A DNA stretch of 64,000 nt from JAAFIP01 sp963775085 (GCA_963775085.1 CAVZHO010000006.1:310001-374000); one strand, 5' to 3'. Positions 54,369-63,842 are shown, counted from the first letter of the stretch. Numbers and translations are program-made. The notes: generated by a model from the letters alone, not told the origin.

Positions 54369-54406
54369 AGGCTAGTTGTTCGAATAAGTAGTTGGCTAAC
54401 TGTTTA

Positions 54407-54504
54407 GGTAACGCAAAAAACGGAAAAAAAAGAAATACAAAAATCGCAAAATCCGACTCAATCTTTAGCGTTTTTTGCGAGTTTTTTGCGCTTTTAGCGT
54501 TACC
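54407..54504. repeat. A/T-rich inverted-repeat element, copy 2 (98 bp)
   Basis: Bounded by GGTAACGC and GCGTTACC like the element at 33305-33444. Arms are shorter and the A/T-rich centre differs. It lies between the co-directional gcvH and gcvP. Confidence 0.8.
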
Positions 54505-54517
54505 TCTGGCTCGGGTT

Positions 54518-54889
54518 TCAAGCGTTCTTTTCAAACGCGCTATAGCCCGTCTCGTCCATCAATGCCGCAATTTGCGAGGCATCCGACAGCTTGACTTTGA
54601 AGAACCAGCCCGCGCCTTGTGGGTCAGAGTTGGCCAGCGACGGGTCAGCGCGCAGGGCTTCGTTCACTTCAGTCACCGTGCCGCTCACTGGCATGTACAC
54701 ATCCGCCGCCGCTTTGACCGACTCCACCACGCCAGCAACATCTTTGGCGGCATAAGTTTTGCCCACTTCGGGCAAGTCCACAAACACAACATCCCCCAGC
54801 GCGTCCTGCGCATGGTGGGTGATGCCCACTAAGGCACTGTCGCCGGTAATGTCCAACCACTCGTGGTCTTCGGTGTATTTTCTTGTCAT
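54518..54889 (-). CDS. gcvH: Glycine cleavage system H protein
   Basis: 123 residues, carrying the lipoyl domain that shuttles the aminomethyl group. The lipoylated Lys is in GVVESVKAAADVYMPVSG (about residue 62). Opening YTEDHEWLDITGDSALVGIT and closing GWFFKVKL are typical. AAGGAAA lies about 6 nt before the ATG. Confidence 0.96.
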   Translation of the reverse strand: MTRKYTEDHEWLDITGDSALVGITHHAQDALGDVVFVDLPEVGKTYAAKDVAGVVESVKAAADVYMPVSGTVTEVNEALRADPSLANSDPQGAGWFFKVKLSDASQIAALMDETGYSAFEKNA

Positions 54890-54904
54890 GGTGATTTCCT
54901 TTTC

Positions 54905-54930
54905 TTAAATGGGGTCATTAAATGGGGTCA
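54905..54930. repeat. 13-bp tandem duplication before gcvH
   Basis: TTAAATGGGGTCA occurs twice without a gap. The following GGGGTCAGATCAAATTT resembles short motifs seen beside REP-associated transposase relics. It lies between the gcvT stop and the gcvH ribosome site. Confidence 0.6.
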
Positions 54931-54983
54931 GATCAAATTTATCAGGATGCGAAACCGTTTTTCTAGGTAGCTGTTATTGCGGC

Positions 54984-56138
54984 TCAGGCAGCCGGCCCAC
55001 GATAGTAACGGTTCGGCACAAAGGGCATGGGGCTGATGATCATGGGTACCGGCTTGCCGCGTACCACAGCGTGCAATAGTGTGCCGTTGACCGACAGCTC
55101 GGTGGGCACGTAGCCCATGGCAATCGGCACATTGAGTGTGGGGGAGAGCAGGCCACTGGTGACGCTGCCGACCGGCTTGCCGTCGGGCGTGCACAGCGTG
55201 ATGCCTTCGCGCACGGGCACACGCTCCTGCGCAATCAAGCCAACGCGTTTTTTTACAGGTTTTATGGCTATAGTCCCTGTCGCATCGACGCAAGCAGCTA
55301 TTATTTTAATAGCGCCTGGAAAACCGCCTTGGCGTGCACCGCCACCGCGCCGCACCTTTTGGATGGCCCAGGCCAGACCTGCCTCCAGTGGGTCGGTAGT
55401 GGTGTCAATGTCTTGGCCGTAGAGGCACAGCCCGGCCTCCAAACGCAGCGAATTGCGGGCACCCAGGCCGACGGGTTTCACCTCGGGCTGCGCGAGCAGG
55501 GCGCGCGCCAAGGCCTCAGCGCTATTACCAGGCACCGAGATTTCAAACCCGTCTTCGCCGGTATAGCCACTGCGGGTAACAAACAGGGACGCGTCTTGCC
55601 AGGTAAATGCTGCCCCGGTCATGAAGACTAGTTTTTCAACACCTGGCAGTAGCCGTTGCAGTGCGTTCACAGCCAGTGGGCCTTGCAGCGCCAGCAGGCC
55701 ATGTGTGGGCAGGGTGACGATTTCACAGCGCTTGCCGATGCTGGCCTGCATGTGTGCGATGTCGCCAACTTTGCAAGCACCATTCACAATCACGAAGATG
55801 GAGCCTTGGCCTTGGTTGACAAACATCAGATCGTCAATGATCGTGCCTTGCTCGGTGGTCAGTAGTCCATAGCGCTGCTTGCCCACCGCCAAGTCCATTA
55901 CATCTACGGGCATGAGCGATTCAAACGCCGCAGCCGCATCTTTGCCGCGCAGCAGCAGTTGCCCCATATGTGACACATCAAACAGCCCCGCAGCAGTTCG
56001 CGTATGCAGATGCTCGGCCATCAGGCCCATGGGGTATTGCACCGGCATGCTGTAGCCAGCAAACGGCACCATCTTGGCGCCCAGCTCCAGGTGCAATGCG
56101 TTCAGCGGGGTAGTGTATAGGGACGGATCGGCAGACAT
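54984..56138 (-). CDS. gcvT: Glycine cleavage system T protein (aminomethyltransferase)
   Basis: About 384 residues. It moves the methylene group from the H protein to tetrahydrofolate. Opening TPLNALHLELGAKMVPFAGY, central GYTGEDGFEISV, and ARNSLRLEAGLCLYGQD are typical, and the C-terminal barrel has SGLLSPTLNVPIAMGYV. An interspersed repeat (55267-55313) encodes about 17 residues (IKIIAACVDATGTIAIKP) between the two domains. The first gene of the gcv operon, behind a glycine riboswitch. Confidence 0.95.
   Translation of the reverse strand: MSADPSLYTTPLNALHLELGAKMVPFAGYSMPVQYPMGLMAEHLHTRTAAGLFDVSHMGQLLLRGKDAAAAFESLMPVDVMDLAVGKQRYGLLTTEQGTIIDDLMFVNQGQGSIFVIVNGACKVGDIAHMQASIGKRCEIVTLPTHGLLALQGPLAVNALQRLLPGVEKLVFMTGAAFTWQDASLFVTRSGYTGEDGFEISVPGNSAEALARALLAQPEVKPVGLGARNSLRLEAGLCLYGQDIDTTTDPLEAGLAWAIQKVRRGGGARQGGFPGAIKIIAACVDATGTIAIKPVKKRVGLIAQERVPVREGITLCTPDGKPVGSVTSGLLSPTLNVPIAMGYVPTELSVNGTLLHAVVRGKPVPMIISPMPFVPNRYYRGPAA
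55267..55313 (+). repeat. Interspersed ~50-bp repeat, copy 11 (in gcvT)
   Basis: GCTATAGTCCCTGTC, ATCGAC, GCAAGCAGCTATTATTT, AATAGC. In frame in gcvT. Confidence 0.88.
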
Positions 56139-56190
56139 AAATGGCAGGGCTCCAAATGGTCGCAGGCCACGATGAACTGCGACGGGAACC

Positions 56191-56392
56191 CTGTTGTCCG
56201 CTTTACCTGAGAGATTCACGCTGGCGATGCAGTGCTTGCCCCTTCGGTGGGCCTCCTGCTAGGCAAGAAGCCTCTCTCCAACAGAATTGTCGTTGCCTGT
56301 CCTTTTGCCTGAGCGTTGGCAGATGCCGCATCTGCGGTGTCCACTGCGCCTTCGGCGGCCTGTGTCACAAGGCTCTCTCCAAGCAGTGCGTA
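56191..56392 (-). promoter_or_regulatory. Tandem glycine riboswitch upstream of gcvT
   Basis: On the minus strand, two aptamers follow each other: the first with GGAGAGAGCC, a GCCGCCGAAGG core and GCTCAGGCAAAAGGACAG; the second with GGAGAGAGG, CACCGAAGGGGCAA and AATCTCTCAGGTAAAGCGGA. These are the conserved cores of the cooperative glycine riboswitch, which turns on gcv genes when glycine is bound. About 53 nt separate it from the gcvT ATG. Confidence 0.94.
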
Positions 56393-56467
56393 TTCTAACC
56401 ACTTGATGGGGTTTGTACTTGCTACCGAGTGCAAATTTTCAGCCAGGTGCTGCGGCATACTCTAGTG

Positions 56468-58138
56468 ATGCTGGATTTAAAAAAATATTTCCCTTTTCTA
56501 GGCTGGCCACGGCCCGGTGCGGCGCTCTTGCGGAGCGAACTCACGGCGGGTCTCACGGTGGCGCTGGTGATGGTGCCGCAGTCGGTAGCCTATGCGGGCT
56601 TGGCGGGTATGCCCTTGATTACGGGGCTGTATGCGGCGCTGCTGCCTGCCTTGGTTGCCGTGCTGTTTGGCAGCTCGACCCGCCTGTCCGTGGGGCCTGC
56701 GGCGCTCACCTGTGTGCTGGTGGGGGCATCACTCAACGGGTTGACCGAGCCGGGCAGTGCACAGTGGGTCAACCTGGCGGTGTGGCTGGCGATTTTGTCG
56801 GGGCTGGTGCAGCTTGCGCTGGGTGCGTTCAGCCTGGGCTGGTTGCTCAATTTGGTGAGCTCGCCCGTGTTGACGGGCTTTACCCAGGCGGCGGCTTTGC
56901 TGATCATGGCATCTCAACTGCCGACGTTTTTGGGCTTGCAGGGCTCTTTGAGTACCCTGCTAGCCGCGCCGCGTTTTGATGGGGCAGCGCTGGGCTTTGG
57001 CGTGGTGTCACTGGCGGCCTTGGTGCTCGGTAAACGCTATGTGCCGCGCTTGCCCATGGTGCTTCTGGTAGCGGGACTCGCCGCACTGGTGAGCTGGTGG
57101 AGTGGTTACTCCAGCCGTGGCGGGGCGATTATCGGCGCGCTGCCCGCAGGTTTGCCCAGCATGTATTGGCCCAGCTTGCCAGGCGGTGATATGTGGATGG
57201 CTTTACTCGTGCCCGCCAGCGTGATTGCACTGGTGAGTTTTTTGGAAACCGCATCGAGTGCCAAAATCGAAGCCTTGCGTGACGGCAAGCTGTGGAATGC
57301 CAACCAAGACTTGATTGGCCAAGGCTTGGCCAAACTGGCCAGTGCATTCAGCGGTAGTTTTGCCACCAGTACCTCGTTCTCGCGTTCAGCAATTACGCTG
57401 GCTGCGGGGGCTAAAACGGGTTGGTCTGGCCTGGCAACCGTGGCCTGTGTGCTGCTGGCACTCCTGCTGCTGATGCCTGCATTGCACCATGTGCCCCGTG
57501 CGGTGCTGGCTGCGGTAGTGATAGCAGCGGTGATGGGTCTGGTCAAGCCTGCGCAGTGGGCTTGGCTCTGGCGCATTGACCGGGTAGAGGCGCTGACTGC
57601 GGGCCTGACTTTTGCGGTCACGCTCATGAGTGCGCCGCGCATTTACTGGGGCGTGCTGGCTGGGGTAATCATGGGTTTGGTGCATTTTTTGTTGCTGCGC
57701 CTGCACCCGCGCATCATCGAAGTGGGCCTGCATGCCGATGGCAGTTTGCGCGATCGCCATTTGTGGACTCTGCCGCCGCTGGCTGAGCATCTTTACGCCC
57801 TGCGCATGGATGCCGAGCTCGACTTTGCCTCGGCCAGTGCCCTGGAGCGCGCCATTACCGAGCATATAACCCAGCACCCGCAGGTGCACCATGTCTGCCT
57901 GTTTGCACAGCCCATCAACCGGATTGATGCGACCGGAGTTGAAGTGTTTGGCCAAATGCGTACGGCGCTGGCAGCGCGTGGTATCGCACTGCATATCAGC
58001 GGTATCAAGTTGCCCATAGAAAAAGTATTGCTCAAAGCCCAGGCGCTACAGGAAGGGCCTTTGCTGCATTTGTACCGTACCGATGCCGAGACACTGGTGG
58101 CCTTGCATGCCTTGAACGCGGTAGTCGCAAAGGTATGA
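56468..58138 (+). CDS. SulP-family anion transporter with STAS domain
   Basis: 556 residues. The membrane domain (about 1-420) has the SulP opening ELTAGLTVALVMVPQSVAYA and the LYAALLPALVAVLFGSS segment; a C-terminal STAS domain follows (VCLFAQPINRIDATGVEVFG). Bacterial members carry sulfate, bicarbonate or dicarboxylates; the ion cannot be told here. CATACT ends 6 nt before the ATG at 56468, with no Shine-Dalgarno. Confidence 0.9.
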   Translation: MLDLKKYFPFLGWPRPGAALLRSELTAGLTVALVMVPQSVAYAGLAGMPLITGLYAALLPALVAVLFGSSTRLSVGPAALTCVLVGASLNGLTEPGSAQWVNLAVWLAILSGLVQLALGAFSLGWLLNLVSSPVLTGFTQAAALLIMASQLPTFLGLQGSLSTLLAAPRFDGAALGFGVVSLAALVLGKRYVPRLPMVLLVAGLAALVSWWSGYSSRGGAIIGALPAGLPSMYWPSLPGGDMWMALLVPASVIALVSFLETASSAKIEALRDGKLWNANQDLIGQGLAKLASAFSGSFATSTSFSRSAITLAAGAKTGWSGLATVACVLLALLLLMPALHHVPRAVLAAVVIAAVMGLVKPAQWAWLWRIDRVEALTAGLTFAVTLMSAPRIYWGVLAGVIMGLVHFLLLRLHPRIIEVGLHADGSLRDRHLWTLPPLAEHLYALRMDAELDFASASALERAITEHITQHPQVHHVCLFAQPINRIDATGVEVFGQMRTALAARGIALHISGIKLPIEKVLLKAQALQEGPLLHLYRTDAETLVALHALNAVVAKV

Positions 58139-58179
58139 TTACGCCTTCCCTTTGATAGAGGCACAACTGGAGCCATGCA

Positions 58180-59076
58180 ATGACACATACAGTGGGTTTG
58201 ATCGGCTTAGGTGCCATGGGCAACGGCATGGCGCAGTCGCTACGTCGAGCGGGGCATGCGCCCCAGGTATTTGATGTGCGCACCGACGTGGCCAAAGCCT
58301 TTGCCAAAGATGGCGGCACGGCCTGCGCATCATTGGCGACGCTCGGCGCGGCCTGCGACGTGGTGGTCTCGGTGGTGGTGAACGCCGAGCAAACCGAGGC
58401 GGTGCTGTTCGGCGTGAACGGCTGCGCCGCGAGCATGAAACGTGGCAGCGTGTTTGTGATGTGCTCTACGGTAGACCCCAACTGGTCGATTGCCCTGGAG
58501 GCGCGGCTGGAAAAGCTGGGCATCCTGTACATCGACGCGCCCATCTCTGGCGGTGCGGCCAAGGCCGCCAGTGGCCAGATGACGATGATGACGGCGGGCA
58601 AGCCTGCGGCCTATGCCAAGGCTGAAGTGTTTTTAAACGCCATGGCGGCCAAGGTGTACAAGCTGGGTGATACTGCGGGCGCAGGCAGCAAGGTCAAAAT
58701 CATCAACCAGTTGCTGGCAGGCGTGCATATAGCCGCTGCGGCGGAAGCCATGGCCTTGGGACTGCGCGAGGGCGTAGACCCCGCCGCGCTGTACGAGGTA
58801 ATTACCCACAGCGCTGGCAACAGCTGGATGTTTGAAAACCGCATGGCGCATGTGCTGGCAGCCGATTACACGCCGCTGTCTGCGGTGGACATTTTTGTCA
58901 AAGACCTGGGCCTGGTGCTGGACATGGCGCGGGCCAGCAAGTTCCCGCTGCCGTTGTCATCCACCGCGCACCAGATGTTCATGCAGGCCTCCACCGCAGG
59001 CTTTGCCAAGGAAGACGACAGCGCCGTGATCAAAATATTCCCCGGCATTGAACTGCCCAAGAAGACCGCCGTATGA
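58180..59076 (+). CDS. ltnD: L-threonate dehydrogenase-like (3-hydroxyisobutyrate dehydrogenase family)
   Basis: 298 residues. N-terminal GLIGLGAMGNGMAQSLRRAG binds NAD; DAPISGGAAKAASGQM is the substrate-binding signature; the catalytic Lys is in GAGSKVKIINQLLAGVH (about residue 170). Its end overlaps the kinase gene by 4 nt (ATGA). With otnK, otnC and otnI it forms the four-carbon acid sugar pathway, in which LtnD oxidises L-threonate or D-erythronate-like substrates to the 2-oxo acid. GGAG lies 8 nt upstream of the ATG. Confidence 0.9.
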   Translation: MTHTVGLIGLGAMGNGMAQSLRRAGHAPQVFDVRTDVAKAFAKDGGTACASLATLGAACDVVVSVVVNAEQTEAVLFGVNGCAASMKRGSVFVMCSTVDPNWSIALEARLEKLGILYIDAPISGGAAKAASGQMTMMTAGKPAAYAKAEVFLNAMAAKVYKLGDTAGAGSKVKIINQLLAGVHIAAAAEAMALGLREGVDPAALYEVITHSAGNSWMFENRMAHVLAADYTPLSAVDIFVKDLGLVLDMARASKFPLPLSSTAHQMFMQASTAGFAKEDDSAVIKIFPGIELPKKTAV

Positions 59077-60375
59077 GTATCAAGCTGGGCTGCATAGCCG
59101 ACGACTTTACCGGCGCGACGGATCTTGCCAACAACCTGGTACGTGCAGGTATGCGCGTGGTGCAGACCAATGGCGTGCCCAGCGCGCCGCTGGCTGCGGA
59201 TGTGGATGCAGTGGTGGTGGCGCTGAAGTCGCGCACCATTGCGCCCCAGGAGGCGGTGGCGCAGTCCTTGCACGCCTTGCAGTGGCTACAAAGTGCCGGA
59301 GCCCGGCAAATTTACTTCAAGTACTGCTCCACCTTTGATAGCTGGTACGGCGCGCAGGGCAGCAGCCAGCGCGGCAACATTGGCCCAGTAGCCGAGGCCC
59401 TGATGGATGCACTGGGCACCGACTTCACCATTGCCACGCCGGCCTTTCCTGACAATGGGCGCACGGTGTTCAAAGGCCATTTGTTTGTCGGCGATGTGCT
59501 GCTGTCCGAGTCCAGCATGCAGCACCATCCACTCACGCCCATGCAAGATGCCAACCTGGTGCGCGTGCTGCAGGCACAGTGCAGTCGCAAAGTGGGCTTG
59601 ATCGACTACCGCGCCGTGGCTGCGGGGGCCGATGCCGTGCGGACGCGCATCGCCGATCTGCGGGCCCGGGGCGTGGGCATCGCTGTTGTCGATGCCGTAT
59701 CCAACGATGACCTGATGCGACTGGGTACTGCACTGGCCAACATGCCCCTGGTAACCGCAGGTTCGGGGGTGGCCATTGGCTTGCCGCAAAATTTTGGCAT
59801 CCACGCTTCTGCCCTGTCAGCCAGGTTGCCCAAGGCACAAGGCCTGCAAGCCGTGGTGTCGGGTAGCTGCTCGCAAGCCACCAACGCGCAGGTAGCCGCC
59901 TGGAAGGCTGCCGGCTTGCCACACCTGGCGTTGGACTTGGCGGCCGTGTTGGGCAGCTGAGGCACAGCACACTGCCGCCGTGCAGGGCGTGCTGGATTGG
60001 GCCAAGCCGCTGCTGGCGCGCGGCCCGGTGTTGGTGTATTCCACCGCCGACGCACAGGCCGTCAAAGCCACCCAGGCCAGTGCAGGGGCCCAGGCTACCG
60101 GAGCGCGGGTAGAACAGGCCTTGAGCGCCATTGCCAAAGGCTTGGTGCAAGCCGGCGTGCAGCAACTGGTGGTGGCTGGCGGCGAAACCTCCGGGGCCTG
60201 CGTACAGGCGCTGGGCGTGCAGCTGATGCAGATTGGCGGGCAAATTGACCCTGGCGTGCCCTGGTGCCACGCCCACGCTGCTGCGTTGGGCACAGACCTG
60301 CACCTGGCGCTGAAATCGGGTAACTTTGGCGCACCAGATTTTTTTGCCAAAGCCTTCACGCTGCTGCAGCACTAA
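59073..60375 (+). pseudogene. otnK: 3-oxo-tetronate kinase, frameshifted
   Basis: The DUF1537/OtnK kinase is split. Codons from 59073 encode the N-terminal substrate domain (CIADDFTGATDLANNLVRAG, FKYCSTFDSWYG) and end in a TGA at 59958-59960. The C-terminal nucleotide domain (VLVYSTADAQAV, LVVAGGETSGACVQALGV, ALKSGNFGAPDFF) continues to 60375 in the next frame. Removing one G from GTGTTGGGCAG at about 59951-59953 restores a protein of about 430 residues. The rest of the gene is intact, so this is either a recent mutation, a phase-variable G-run or a sequencing error. Confidence 0.88.
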
Positions 60376-60379
60376 GCCC

Positions 60380-61057
60380 ATGACCGCCCTGACCGAATCC
60401 CAAGCCCGCGACGAAATTTGCCGCGTCGGCAAAAGCCTGTTTGACCGTGGCTATGTGCACGCGACGGCGGGCAATATCAGCGTGCGGCTGGAGGATGGGT
60501 ATTTAATTACCCCTACCGACGCTTGCCTGGGTTTTCTGGACCCCGCGCAGCTGTCCCGGTTGAGCCTGGATCTGCACCACATCAGTGGCGCAGTTGCTAG
60601 CAAAACAATAGCTCTTCACGCTGGTATTTATGGGGCTAGTATGGCATTTGATACACAAACCGCGTGTGTCATCCACACCCACAGCACGCACTGCGTAGCC
60701 CTGAGCCTGCGCATCGGTGACGCGCAGCCTGAGCTGCTGCCCGCCCTCACGCCGTATTTCGTGATGAAGGTTGGCCACGTCCCGCATATCCCCTACCACC
60801 GCCCCGGTGACCCAGCGGCGGCGCAGTTGGTGGCCGACACCATCACCCGCTACGGCCAGGCCGGCACACCCCTTCGCGCCGTCATGCTGGCCCGCCTGGG
60901 GCCCAACGTCTGGCACACCAGCCCCGCAGCCGCCATGGCCGTGCTGGAAGAGCTGGAAGAAACCGCCAAGCTGATGCACAGCAGCAGCCCAGCTCCTACG
61001 CTGCTTTCTGAGCACCAAATTCAAGAGCTGCGCAGCACCTTTGGTGCGCGCTGGTAA
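60380..61057 (+). CDS. otnC: 3-oxo-tetronate 4-phosphate decarboxylase (class II aldolase family)
   Basis: About 225 residues. Metal ligands HTHSTH lie around residue 95; the opening HATAGNISVRLEDGYLITPT and HISGAVASKTIALHAGIY match the family. The product of OtnK is decarboxylated to dihydroxyacetone phosphate. It starts 4 bp after the otnK stop. Confidence 0.9.
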   Translation: MTALTESQARDEICRVGKSLFDRGYVHATAGNISVRLEDGYLITPTDACLGFLDPAQLSRLSLDLHHISGAVASKTIALHAGIYGASMAFDTQTACVIHTHSTHCVALSLRIGDAQPELLPALTPYFVMKVGHVPHIPYHRPGDPAAAQLVADTITRYGQAGTPLRAVMLARLGPNVWHTSPAAAMAVLEELEETAKLMHSSSPAPTLLSEHQIQELRSTFGARW

Positions 61058-61092
61058 ATACCTGTCCCACCCAAATTCACCGAGACCTTCAC

Positions 61093-61929
61093 ATGCCCCA
61101 ATTTGCCGCCAACCTGTCGATGATGTATGTCGAGCTGCCTTTTCTTGACCGCTTCGAGGCGGCCGCCAAAGACGGCTTTAAGGCCGTAGAGTTTTTGTTT
61201 CCCTATGCGTATGAGGCCAAGGAGCTGGCCGCCCGCCTGAAAGCCAACGGCTTGCAGCAAGTGCTGTTTAATTTGCCTCCGGGCGGCAGCGACAGCGCAT
61301 CCATCGACGCTGCCTGGACGGCCAACACCCGCGGCATTGCTTGTATTCCAGGTCGCGAGGCCGAACTGCTGGCTGGCTTGGAGATTGCCCTGCGCTACGC
61401 CGACGCATTGCAGTGCCCGCGCCTGCACATGATGGCAGGCCTGCTGCCAGCTGGAAAAGACCGTACCGATGTGCGCAAAACCTATATCAGCAATGCGCAG
61501 GCAGCTAGCAAATTGGCAGCAAAGCAGGGCATCAATATCCTGCTGGAGCCCATCAACACCCGCGACATTCCAGGTTTCTTTTTGAACCGCCAGGACCACG
61601 CGCATGATTTGATCGCCGAGATTGGCCAGAGCAATGTGAAGGTGCAGATGGATCTATACCACTGCCAGATCGTCGAGGGCGACGTGGCCATGAAGATCCG
61701 CCAGTACCTGCCCACCGGCAACGTGGGCCACTTCCAGATCGCCGGTGTGCCCGAGCGGCACGAGCCCGACGTGGGCGAGATGAACTACCCGTATCTGTTT
61801 GACGTGATCGACAGCCTGGGCTACACCGGCTGGATCGGCTGCGAATACAAACCGCGCCTGGGCGGGCAGACTGGAGGCACCTCCAAAGGCTTGGGGTGGC
61901 TGCAACCGTATTTGGTTGTAAAAAAGTAA
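61093..61929 (+). CDS. otnI: 2-oxo-tetronate isomerase (hydroxypyruvate isomerase family)
   Basis: 278 residues of the xylose isomerase-like TIM barrel. It interconverts 2-oxo- and 3-oxo-tetronate. Glu ligands in NILLEPINTRD and WIGCEYKPRL; the VQMDLYHCQI segment carries the metal-binding Asp/His. It completes the otn set and ends by a repeat opposite the TRAP operon. Confidence 0.9.
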   Translation: MPQFAANLSMMYVELPFLDRFEAAAKDGFKAVEFLFPYAYEAKELAARLKANGLQQVLFNLPPGGSDSASIDAAWTANTRGIACIPGREAELLAGLEIALRYADALQCPRLHMMAGLLPAGKDRTDVRKTYISNAQAASKLAAKQGINILLEPINTRDIPGFFLNRQDHAHDLIAEIGQSNVKVQMDLYHCQIVEGDVAMKIRQYLPTGNVGHFQIAGVPERHEPDVGEMNYPYLFDVIDSLGYTGWIGCEYKPRLGGQTGGTSKGLGWLQPYLVVKK

Positions 61930-61937
61930 GTAAATAC

Positions 61938-61985
61938 CTGCATAGTCCCTGTCATTAGGACATATGTAGCTATTTAATGTATAGC
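61938..61985 (+). repeat. Interspersed ~50-bp repeat, copy 12
   Basis: GCATAGTCCCTGTC, TTAGGAC, ATATGTAGCTATTTA and TATAGC, between the convergent ends of otnI and the TRAP permease gene. Confidence 0.88.
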
Positions 61986-61991
61986 AATCGA

Positions 61992-63269
61992 TTACTTCTT
62001 GTACACTAAGTCCCGCAAGAACAGACTCAGCTCAGGCACGTAGGTCACGACCATCAGGCAGCCCAAAATCACCAGTACAAAGGGCAGCAGGTAGGGGATG
62101 ATGCGGTCGAGTGAGATGCGCGCTACCGTACAGGCTGCAAACAGGTTCACGCCAAAGGGCGGCGTGATCATGCCCAGCGCCAGATTCACCACCATCACCA
62201 AACCAAAGTGGATCGGGTCGATGCCAAAGTAGATCGCAACCGGGGCCAGAATCGGTGCCAGCACGATGATGGCAGCGCTGGTTTCGATGAACATGCCGAT
62301 GACGAAGAGCGCCACGTTGACGCCTAACAAGAAGTAAGCGGGGGACTTCAGCACGTCTTTGAGCCACAGCCCAATTGCATCGGGCACGCCTGCGCGTGTG
62401 ATGAGGAAGGCAAACAGCCCGGCGTTGGCGATGATGAACATGATCACTGCAGACGAGATCACCGATTTGCGCAAGATGGTGTACAGATTTTTGATGCTTA
62501 TTTCGCGGTAGATCAGCATGCCTACAATCAGGGCGTAAAACACCGAAACCGCCGAGGCCTCCGTCGGCGTGAAGATGCCGCCGTAGATGCCGCCCAGGAT
62601 GATGACGGGCATCATCAGCGCCCAACTGGCTTGCCAGGCAGCTTTGCCAAAACTCAGGCGACCATCGCCGTCATTTTTGCCCCAACCTTTGATGCGGCAA
62701 TAGATGTGGACAAACAGCATTAACGCGATGCCGATAAACAGGCCTGGCCCGAAGCCTGCGATAAACATTTCGCCAATTGACACTTCAGCGCTGACGCCAT
62801 ACAAAATCATCGGAATACTGGGCGGAATAATCACGCCCAGCTCGGCGGATGTGGCCTGTAGCGCTGCGGCAAACGGCGTAGGGTAGCCGTGCTTGATGAG
62901 GGCAGGAATCAAAATCGCCCCGATGGCAAAGGTGGTCGCTACCGACGAGCCCGATACGGCTGCAAAAATCATGCAGGTGAGAACACAGGTCATCGGCAGG
63001 CCGCCCTGCACGCCACCAACGATGGATTTGGCAAACTCCACCAGGCGGCGAGAGATGCCGCCGGTTTCCATGATGTTGCCCGCAAGAATGAAGAACGGAA
63101 TGGCAGCTAAGGGAAATTTGTTCATCGAGTTGAACATTTCCTTCACCGAAATCAGCATATTGGCATTGCCAATTTGCATGCCGACAATGGCCGACAGGCC
63201 GATGGAGACAGCGACGGAAATGGTAAGTGCGAAGCACAGCACCATGGTCAAAATCATCACGGTGCTCAT
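61992..63269 (-). CDS. dctM: TRAP transporter large permease (DctM)
   Basis: About 425 residues with 12 or more membrane segments of the TRAP-T DctM family (FPLAAIPFFILAGNIMETGG, VIIPPSIPMILYGV, LGMITPPFGVNLFAA). The start at 63269 overlaps the end of dctQ (ATGA). It converges on the otn operon, so the TRAP system may import its four-carbon acid; that is inference from position. Confidence 0.93.
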   Translation of the reverse strand: MSTVMILTMVLCFALTISVAVSIGLSAIVGMQIGNANMLISVKEMFNSMNKFPLAAIPFFILAGNIMETGGISRRLVEFAKSIVGGVQGGLPMTCVLTCMIFAAVSGSSVATTFAIGAILIPALIKHGYPTPFAAALQATSAELGVIIPPSIPMILYGVSAEVSIGEMFIAGFGPGLFIGIALMLFVHIYCRIKGWGKNDGDGRLSFGKAAWQASWALMMPVIILGGIYGGIFTPTEASAVSVFYALIVGMLIYREISIKNLYTILRKSVISSAVIMFIIANAGLFAFLITRAGVPDAIGLWLKDVLKSPAYFLLGVNVALFVIGMFIETSAAIIVLAPILAPVAIYFGIDPIHFGLVMVVNLALGMITPPFGVNLFAACTVARISLDRIIPYLLPFVLVILGCLMVVTYVPELSLFLRDLVYKK

Positions 63270-63760
63270 TGCGCGGTCTCCAATTCCATACGCACAGGAT
63301 CGAGCAAATTGCCGATAATGCCCAAGACACAAAACAGCCCGCCAACAGGCATAGCCAGGTAGGCCCAAAACATCGATACGTCTTCCAAACCAATCACGGT
63401 CTGAACCTTGCCACGGTTGGCATAGTTCCAGCCCCAGTAGATGATGATGCAGATGAGCAGCATGGCGGCACCAAACACCACAAAATCCAGCACACGCTTG
63501 AGATTGGGTGGACTCCAGCGGTACAGCACATCCACACTCACCATTGCGCCTTGGCGAAAGGCGGTGGGAATACCCATAAACACCATCCAGATCAGGCTAA
63601 AACGGATCAGCACCTCGGTCCACTCGGCGGGCTGCTCCAATATGAAGCGGGTGATGATCTGGAACATGCCCAGGCAGGATGCAATCACCAGCATGGCGCA
63701 GGCGGCAAGCATGGAGAAACCCGTCGTCCAGCGTTCTATTTTCAGAAAAGTGTCTCTCAT
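63266..63760 (-). CDS. dctQ: TRAP transporter small permease (DctQ)
   Basis: 164 residues with four membrane segments; the conserved RFILEQPAEWTEVLIRFSLI is the DctQ signature (W-x-E-E-x-x-R type). It couples to dctM by a 4-nt overlap and follows dctP. Confidence 0.9.
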   Translation of the reverse strand: MRDTFLKIERWTTGFSMLAACAMLVIASCLGMFQIITRFILEQPAEWTEVLIRFSLIWMVFMGIPTAFRQGAMVSVDVLYRWSPPNLKRVLDFVVFGAAMLLICIIIYWGWNYANRGKVQTVIGLEDVSMFWAYLAMPVGGLFCVLGIIGNLLDPVRMELETAQ

Positions 63761-63787
63761 GGGGGCGAGCGATTAGGGTAAAGAAAA

Positions 63788-63815
63788 ACGCTCATTCCCC
63801 TGGAGGAATGAGCGT
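63788..63815 (-). terminator. Hairpin with T-run between dctP and dctQ
   Basis: ACGCTCATTCC-N6-GGAATGAGCGT, an 11-bp perfect stem, followed on the minus strand by TTTTTCTTT. It resembles an internal terminator or mRNA-stability stem that would make more binding protein than permease. Confidence 0.75.
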
Positions 63816-63836
63816 AAGCAGCTACTGAATAAATAG
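63814..63836 (+). repeat. Interspersed ~50-bp repeat, partial copy
   Basis: Only the right half is clear: GTAAGCAGCTACTGAATAAA and ATAGC. It adjoins the dctP/dctQ hairpin. Confidence 0.55.
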
Positions 63837-63842
63837 CAAATA

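Noticed and set aside
60597..60640. Possible further copy of the 50-bp repeat in otnC (GCTAGC...CAATAGCTC...GGGGCTAG)
   Set aside because: The encoded peptide (ISG..ASKTIALHAGIY) matches the normal class II aldolase sequence, so the resemblance is chance.
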